DNA of 64,000 nt, taken from assembly GCF_003121405.1 (NCBI RefSeq), contig NZ_QBUY01000018.1:1-64000 (forward strand). The letters run 5' to 3'. Below, in pieces: positions 58,858-64,000 of this stretch; the first letter of the stretch is position 1, and each line of letters starts with the position of its first letter. Below the pieces are notes generated by a model. That model was not told where the DNA came from. It did no database searches and saw only the letters and a program-made list of their open reading frames with translations. Made by a program: the position numbers and the translations under genes. Origin of the DNA: Paraburkholderia sp. C35 (GTDB lineage Bacteria > Pseudomonadota > Gammaproteobacteria > Burkholderiales > Burkholderiaceae).

Positions 58858-60234
58858 TTGGCTAAACAGAAAACGTTGTACAGCTGCACGGAATGCGGCG
58901 GGCAATCGCCGAAGTGGCAGGGTCAGTGCCCGGCGTGCCATGCGTGGAATACGCTGGTCGAATCGGTTGCGGAGTCACCTTCCGCGCACCGTTTCCAGGC
59001 GCTCGCCAAGAGTCAGCCGGTGCAGCGGCTGGCCGAAATCCAGGCATCGGACGTGCCGCGCTTTTCGACGGGCGTCGGTGAGTTCGATCGCGTGCTGGGC
59101 GGCGGGCTGGTGCCGGGCGGCGTGGTGCTGATCGGTGGCGATCCCGGCATCGGCAAATCGACGCTGCTGCTGCAGTCGCTCGCGGAAATCGCCAGCGAGC
59201 GGCGCGCGCTTTATGTGAGCGGCGAGGAATCGGCGGCGCAGATTGCGTTGCGCGCGCAACGGTTGTCGCTGCTGGAGCCGGGTTCTCACGCCACGGATCT
59301 GCAACTGCTCGCCGAAATCCAGCTGGAGAAAATCCAGGCAACCATCGCGGAAGAAAAGCCCGACGTTGCCGTGATCGACTCGATCCAGACCATCTATTCG
59401 GAAGCGCTGACGTCCGCGCCGGGTTCCGTTGCGCAGGTGCGTGAATGCGCCGCGCAACTCACACGCGTCGCCAAGCAGTCGGGCACGGCCATCATCATGG
59501 TCGGTCACGTGACGAAAGAGGGCGCGCTGGCCGGTCCGCGCGTGCTCGAACACATCGTCGATACCGTGCTGTATTTCGAAGGCGACACGCACTCGTCGTT
59601 CCGCCTCGTGCGCGCGTTCAAGAACCGCTTCGGCGCGGTCAACGAACTGGGCGTATTCGCGATGACGGAGCGCGGTTTGCGCGGCGTCGCCAATCCGTCG
59701 GCGCTGTTTCTGTCGCAACATGAACAGATCGTGCCGGGTTCGTGCGTGCTGGTCACGCAGGAAGGCACGCGGCCGCTGCTGGTCGAAGTGCAGGCGCTCG
59801 TCGATGCCGCGAACGTGCCGAACCCGCGACGTCTCGCCGTCGGCCTCGAACAGAACCGGCTGGCAATGTTGCTCGCCGTGCTGCACAAGCACGCGGGCAT
59901 TGCATGCTTCGATCAGGACGTGTTCCTGAACGCAGTGGGCGGCGTCAAGATCACCGAGCCGGCCGCCGATCTCGCCGTGCTGCTCGCCATTCATTCGTCG
60001 ATGCGTAACAAGGCGCTGCCGAAGGGCCTGATCGTATTCGGCGAAGTGGGGCTGGCGGGTGAAATCCGGCCGTCGCCGCGTGGCCAGGAACGTCTGAAGG
60101 AAGCCGCGAAGCTGGGGTTCTCGGTTGCGCTGATTCCTAAGGCGAACGCGCCGAAGCAGCCTATCGACGGTTTGCAGGTCATCGCAGTCGACCGTCTCGA
60201 GCAGGCCATCGACCGTATCCGAACGCTCGAATAG
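58858..60234 (+). CDS. radA: DNA repair protein RadA
   Basis: 458 residues from a TTG start. The N-terminal zinc finger CTECGG..CPACHAW, Walker A GGDPGIGKST, RadA signature FKNRFGAVNELGVF and a C-terminal Lon-like domain are intact. It promotes branch migration in recombination. Confidence 0.96.
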   Translation: MAKQKTLYSCTECGGQSPKWQGQCPACHAWNTLVESVAESPSAHRFQALAKSQPVQRLAEIQASDVPRFSTGVGEFDRVLGGGLVPGGVVLIGGDPGIGKSTLLLQSLAEIASERRALYVSGEESAAQIALRAQRLSLLEPGSHATDLQLLAEIQLEKIQATIAEEKPDVAVIDSIQTIYSEALTSAPGSVAQVRECAAQLTRVAKQSGTAIIMVGHVTKEGALAGPRVLEHIVDTVLYFEGDTHSSFRLVRAFKNRFGAVNELGVFAMTERGLRGVANPSALFLSQHEQIVPGSCVLVTQEGTRPLLVEVQALVDAANVPNPRRLAVGLEQNRLAMLLAVLHKHAGIACFDQDVFLNAVGGVKITEPAADLAVLLAIHSSMRNKALPKGLIVFGEVGLAGEIRPSPRGQERLKEAAKLGFSVALIPKANAPKQPIDGLQVIAVDRLEQAIDRIRTLE

Positions 60235-60346
60235 CGGCTGTGGAATCAGGCGGATTGCGTCGGCTTTCTGGCGTAATCCGCTGTAAATTTCTGAGCGCCG
60301 TCTGTAACCCAGGCGACTTTCGTTTTTCCTATCCTCGTGAAATGGA

Positions 60347-60637
60347 ATGTCACGAGTGGAAAAGGAAGACGTCTTGAAACAGTCTCATGAATCCTCGGGC
60401 GAGTTTCTCGCGAACCTGCGCGGCTGCCGGGTATCGGCGCCCATACATGGGCCGTGGGGCGGCGGGTGCCGGATCGTCGAATGGATCGACACGACCGGCC
60501 AGATTTCGCGGCGTGTCGTGGCAGAAAACGTGACGGCCGACGAAGTGCGGGCCACCATCCGGCATCATAAGGAAGCCCGCAAGCATCGCCTGATCGACGA
60601 CGAACGCGAGCCACGGCAGACCTTGCCGCGACGCTAA
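60347..60637 (+). CDS. Small DUF2866-like protein
   Basis: 96 residues from the ATG at 60347. A TTG at 60374 preceded by AAGGAAG gives a shorter product starting MKQSHESSG and may be the true start. The conserved-looking core is GCRVSAPIHGPWGGGCRIVEWID. I recall it as DUF2866, a Burkholderiaceae-limited family; this is not verified. Function unknown. Basic, soluble. Confidence 0.6.
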   Translation: MSRVEKEDVLKQSHESSGEFLANLRGCRVSAPIHGPWGGGCRIVEWIDTTGQISRRVVAENVTADEVRATIRHHKEARKHRLIDDEREPRQTLPRR

Positions 60638-60650
60638 AACGAGTTTCCGG

Positions 60651-61796
60651 TTATCGGTTGCCCGTCTGGCGCGACTGATCGGCTTTCCCGTGGCTTGCCT
60701 GTTGCGTCTGTTGTGCCTGCTGCGCCTGTTCTGCCTGTTCGGCCATCAGTGCCACGCGCACGGCCAGATTGAAAAGCGGATGCTGGGCTGCTTCAGCCGG
60801 CGTCAGCACGGGCGACACACAGCAATCCAGCGGGACGAGCAGCATGCCCCATTCGTCGATCGAACGCGTGGCGATCAGCGCCGCCATATCCTTGATCAGC
60901 TGCACGGCGTCCGGCCCGGCAATCGCCTGACCGAGACTCCAGTGGCGCGTCGCCCAGTCGGGACGTTCGAGCGCCATGCACAGCGTTTCCCAGAATTTGA
61001 GTTCGAGCGCGCCGACGGCGAGCCATCGCCCGTCGAGCGTGCGATACAGGTTGTAGCAGGGCACGCCGCCGTTCAGCAGGCCGCTGCCCGCGACAGGCGC
61101 CGTACCGTCATTGGCGAGCGCGACCTGCGCGACGACGTTGTTCGCATAGGTGCAATGCGCCATCGACACATCCACGAAGCGCCCATCGCCGCCGCGCGCT
61201 ACGGCCCACAGTGCAGCAAGAATCTGATTGACGGCGGACAGCGCACCGCCAAGCAGATCCGCGATCTGGAAGTTCGGCAAGATCGGCGTGCCGTCGCGCG
61301 CAGCAAGCTGATCGAGCACACCCGCGTAGCCGATGTAGTTCAGATCATGCCCCGCTAGCTGAGCGAAAGGGCTGTCCGCGCCATAGCCGGAAATCGCGCA
61401 GTAGACCAGCTTCGGATTGATCACCCGCAGCTCGTCGTAGCCGACGCCGAGCCTGTCCATCACGCCGGGCCGGAAACTCTCGATCAGCACGTCCGCCTCG
61501 TGCGCGAGCGCCATCAGCACGGTGCGTCCACCTTCCGATTTCAGATCGAGCCGCGTTTCGCGCTTGCCGCGATTGACCAGCCGGTAGAACGCGCCGGGCC
61601 GTCCCGCCACGCGGTCGGCGCTGCTTTGCATCATCGTGCGCGTGGCGTCGCCGGCGCCCGGTGCTTCGATCTTCAACACGTCGGCGCCCATTTCCGCGAG
61701 CCTCAGCGTCGCAACGGGGCCGGGCAACAGGCGCGTCAGGTCGAGCACACGCAAGCCCTTCAGTGCGGCAGTAGACGACAATGCGCAGCCCTCCAT
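60651..61796 (-). CDS. CaiB/BaiF-family CoA-transferase
   Basis: 381 residues. LPGPVATLRLAEMGADVLKIEAP, SFRPGVMDRLGVGYDEL, HDLNYIGYAGVLD and the catalytic Asp in FQIADLLGGA match alpha-methylacyl-CoA racemase/formyl-CoA transferase enzymes; by sequence it resembles the racemase branch. The C-terminal ~30 residues are Gln/Ala repeats (EQAEQAQQAQQTQQ) of variable appearance. Same strand as the ABC-F gene upstream. Confidence 0.88.
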   Translation of the reverse strand: MEGCALSSTAALKGLRVLDLTRLLPGPVATLRLAEMGADVLKIEAPGAGDATRTMMQSSADRVAGRPGAFYRLVNRGKRETRLDLKSEGGRTVLMALAHEADVLIESFRPGVMDRLGVGYDELRVINPKLVYCAISGYGADSPFAQLAGHDLNYIGYAGVLDQLAARDGTPILPNFQIADLLGGALSAVNQILAALWAVARGGDGRFVDVSMAHCTYANNVVAQVALANDGTAPVAGSGLLNGGVPCYNLYRTLDGRWLAVGALELKFWETLCMALERPDWATRHWSLGQAIAGPDAVQLIKDMAALIATRSIDEWGMLLVPLDCCVSPVLTPAEAAQHPLFNLAVRVALMAEQAEQAQQAQQTQQASHGKADQSRQTGNR

Positions 61797-61853
61797 CGAT
61801 TGCTGGCGCGGCCTCGATTCCCTGTGCGTACCTTCGCGGCGGCGAAGGGGCCG

Positions 61854-63791
61854 TTAGCCGATTTGTTCGAGTTCCTCGTGCGCCTCGAGCCAGTCGGCTT
61901 CGAGCGGTTCGAGTCGTGCGGTGACATCTGCCTGACGGCGGATCGCTTCCGTCAGCTTCGTTTTCTGCTCGGCGGCATAGCTGGCGGGATCGGCGACGAA
62001 TGCATCGAGCGTAGCCTTTTCCGCGTTCAGCGCGTCCATTTCCTTTTCGATCTTCGCGATGCGGTTCTGCAACGGCTTTTTCAGATGCGAGAGCTTCTGG
62101 CGCGTTTCCGCTTCCAGCCGGCGCTGTTCCTTGCGATTCACCGATGCGTCCGCGCCATTCGCATTCGCAGCCGACGCATCCGCTTTCAGCGCCGCGCGCT
62201 GTTCAGCAGCGTGTTGCAGCAGCCAGTCGCGATAGTCGTCGAGATCGCCGTCGAACGGCTGCAGCTTGTGCTTCGCGACGAGCATAAACTGGGCTGTCGT
62301 GGCACGCAGCAAATGACGGTCGTGCGACACGAGGATCAGCGTGCCTTCGAACTGCGCAAGCGCCATGGTCAGCGCGTGACGCGTCTCCAGATCCAGGTGG
62401 GTGGTCGGTGCGTCGAGCAGCAGCAGATTCGGCTTCTGCCAGATGATCAGCGCGAGTGCGAGCCGCGCCTTTTCGCCGCCGGAGAAGGGCGCAATCGCAG
62501 CCGTCGCCATGTCGCCGGAGAAGTTGAAGCTGCCGAGGAAGGCGCGCAGTTCCTGTTCGCGTGTATCCGGTGCGAGGCGCGCGAGGTGGAGCAGCGGCGA
62601 AGCGTCGGGCCGCAGCGTCTCCAGCTGATGCTGCGCGAAATAGCCGAGCTGCAAGCCCTTGCCCTGGCGCACATGACCGCCGAGCGCTTCTAGCGTGCCC
62701 GCGAGCGTCTTGATCAGCGTCGACTTGCCCTGGCCGTTCGCGCCGAGCAGACCGATGCGCTGGCCATTCTGGATCGACAGCGCCACGCGCTCGACAATGG
62801 GAATCTCGCTGCCGTCTTCCGCGTGATAGCCGCAGCGCACGTCTTCCATCACCATCATCGGATTCGGCGCGGAGTCGGGCGTGCGGAATTCGAACGTGAA
62901 CGGCGACGCGATATGTGCGGGCGCAATCAGCTCCATCTTTTCGAGCGCTTTCATGCGGCTTTGCGCCTGGCGTGCCTTGGTGGCCTGCGCCTTGAAGCGG
63001 TCGACGAAGCTTTGCAGATGCTCGATGGTCTTGCGCTGCTTCTCGTACGCGCTCTGTTGCAGCGCCAGTTGTTGCGCGCGCAGCACTTCGAACTGCGAGT
63101 AGTTGCCGCCGTATCGCTTGATCTGCTGGTTCTCGAGATGCAGCGTAACATTGCACACCGAATCGAGAAATTCGCGGTCGTGCGAGATCACGACGAGCGT
63201 GCCCGGATAGCGATGCAACCAGTCTTCGAGCCAGACGATAGCGTCGAGATCCAGGTGATTGGTCGGTTCGTCGAGCAGCAGCAGGTCGGAGCGGCACATC
63301 AGCGCTTGCGCGAGATTCAGGCGCATGCGCCAGCCGCCCGAAAAACTGCCGACGCTCGCGCGGGTCTGGTCGAGCGTGAAGCCGAGACCGAGCAGCAGCG
63401 CTTCGGCGCGTGCGGGTGCCGTGTAGCCGTCGGCATCGGCGACGGCAGCGTGCGCTTCGGCTTCGGCCGCGCCATCGTGCGCGGCGGACGCTGCCGCGAT
63501 GCGCGCTTCGATCGCGCGCAGGGCGGCATCGCCGTCGAGCGTGTATTCGAGTGCGGTTTTGTCGACGGCAGGCGTTTCCTGTGCGACGTGCGCGATCTGC
63601 CACGACGGTGGCATCGAGACGTCGCCGCCGTCGGCATGCAGTTCGCCGAGCAGCACGGAGAACAGGGTGGATTTGCCCGCGCCGTTGGCGCCCACGAGGC
63701 CGGCCTTCTCGCCGGGGTTGAGCGTGAAGGTGGTCTGTTCGAAGAGCGGCTTGGTGCCGCGCGCGAGACTGAACTGGTTGAAGCGGATCAC
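61854..63791 (-). CDS. ABC-F ATPase, YheS-like
   Basis: 645 residues, soluble, with two ATPase domains and no membrane segments. NBD1 has GANGAGKST, SGGWRMRLNLA and LLLDEPTNHLD. NBD2 has GANGQGKST, FSGGEKARLALA but LLLDAPTTHLD: the Walker B catalytic Glu is Ala461 and the usual Asn is Thr464. The linker (DFQ-like KQRKTIEHLQSFVDRFKAQATKARQAQSRMK) and a coiled-coil tail are present. ABC-F proteins act on ribosomes. The altered NBD2 would be predicted to bind but hardly hydrolyse ATP. Confidence 0.92.
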   Translation of the reverse strand: MIRFNQFSLARGTKPLFEQTTFTLNPGEKAGLVGANGAGKSTLFSVLLGELHADGGDVSMPPSWQIAHVAQETPAVDKTALEYTLDGDAALRAIEARIAAASAAHDGAAEAEAHAAVADADGYTAPARAEALLLGLGFTLDQTRASVGSFSGGWRMRLNLAQALMCRSDLLLLDEPTNHLDLDAIVWLEDWLHRYPGTLVVISHDREFLDSVCNVTLHLENQQIKRYGGNYSQFEVLRAQQLALQQSAYEKQRKTIEHLQSFVDRFKAQATKARQAQSRMKALEKMELIAPAHIASPFTFEFRTPDSAPNPMMVMEDVRCGYHAEDGSEIPIVERVALSIQNGQRIGLLGANGQGKSTLIKTLAGTLEALGGHVRQGKGLQLGYFAQHQLETLRPDASPLLHLARLAPDTREQELRAFLGSFNFSGDMATAAIAPFSGGEKARLALALIIWQKPNLLLLDAPTTHLDLETRHALTMALAQFEGTLILVSHDRHLLRATTAQFMLVAKHKLQPFDGDLDDYRDWLLQHAAEQRAALKADASAANANGADASVNRKEQRRLEAETRQKLSHLKKPLQNRIAKIEKEMDALNAEKATLDAFVADPASYAAEQKTKLTEAIRRQADVTARLEPLEADWLEAHEELEQIG

Positions 63792-63916
63792 AGCAGGGCC
63801 GGCTTGAAGAAAAACGCTATTTTAGACTGCGCGGGCTGGCTCGGGCATTGGCCGGTCGGCCAGGTGGCGCGCGGCGTTGGAAAATTTAAACTAACCATAA
63901 TTCTGGAGGGCGACAC

Positions 63917-64000
63917 ATGACAGCAGACAAGTCTTCGATTTATTCCTTTTCGGCGCGCACACTGGGCGGCGAGCCGGTCGGTCTCGAACGTTACGACGGC
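63917..64000 (+). CDS. Glutathione peroxidase, 5' end only
   Basis: 28 codons from the ATG at 63917 (GGAGG upstream) to the window edge. SIYSFSARTLGGEPVGLERYDG resembles the N-terminus of bacterial glutathione peroxidases; the active-site Cys would lie beyond the edge. Confidence 0.7.
   Translation, partial: MTADKSSIYSFSARTLGGEPVGLERYDG

Overview
This 64-kb window looks like core chromosome of a high-GC betaproteobacterium in the Burkholderiaceae, most like Paraburkholderia or Burkholderia chromosome 1. The evidence is protein-level resemblance, Ala/Arg-rich coding, and neighbourhoods I associate with that group: mutS beside an lplT-type transporter, TPR-ppiA-ppiB-lpxH next to cysS, aceB/aceA with a regulator and a stress protein between them, and alr-radA beside a second lplT. 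Apart from a hairpin-bearing repeat at the extreme left, I see no prophage, insertion sequence, CRISPR array, toxin-antitoxin locus or integrase.

Layout. 1-447: end of an unidentified reading frame and a repeat-like element. 0.4-9.3 kb: tex, a Gln-rich secreted coiled-coil protein, a YdcH-like small protein, a DinG-type helicase, an Ala/Ser-repeat lipoprotein, and a cupin hydroxylase divergent from a SlyD-type isomerase. 9.4-15.7 kb (minus strand): exported phosphoesterase-like protein, mutS, lplT, suhB. 16-17.9 kb: trmJ and cysE. 18-21 kb (minus): lpxH, ppiB, ppiA, a TPR protein. 21.3-28 kb (plus): cysS, alkA-like glycosylase, accA, tilS, lysC. 28.2-36.8 kb: tRNA-Ser, a His/Tyr-rich secreted protein, fabI (minus), the yejABEF peptide importer operon and an NlpC/P60 hydrolase. 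36.8-40.6 kb: patatin lipoprotein, gltX, then tRNA-Ala and a tandemly duplicated tRNA-Glu/tRNA-Asp unit. 40.6-49.1 kb: GNAT, AraC and RraA-like genes, then the glyoxylate-shunt region (aceB, haloacid dehalogenase, LysR regulator, universal stress protein, aceA). 49.4-55.3 kb: RhlE-type RNA helicase, acyl-CoA-binding protein and a tightly overlapping tsaB-rimI-udg-DUF1853 operon. 55.3-64 kb: thiD, second lplT, alr, radA, a small DUF2866-like protein, a CaiB/BaiF CoA-transferase, an ABC-F ATPase and the start of a glutathione peroxidase.

Most genes are housekeeping: translation and tRNA modification (cysS, gltX, tilS, trmJ, tsaB, rimI, five tRNAs), DNA repair (mutS, udg, alkA, radA, dinG), lipid and envelope metabolism (accA, fabI, lpxH, two lplT, alr), amino acids (cysE, lysC), the glyoxylate shunt, and peptide uptake.

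No single previously undescribed system stands out. The most useful anomalies are: (i) a recurring pattern in which otherwise intact housekeeping proteins carry unexpected residues at near-invariant motif positions (tex, suhB, cysS, udg, thiD, ABC-F), mostly explicable as transversions, meaning either real divergence or sequence error; (ii) a duplicated tRNA-Glu/Asp unit with a compensatory acceptor-stem change, next to gltX; (iii) two LplT-like paralogues 42 kb apart; (iv) palindromic operator candidates at the glyoxylate-shunt genes; and (v) repeat-built secreted proteins. All coordinates and motifs come from reading the sequence by eye; no database search was run.
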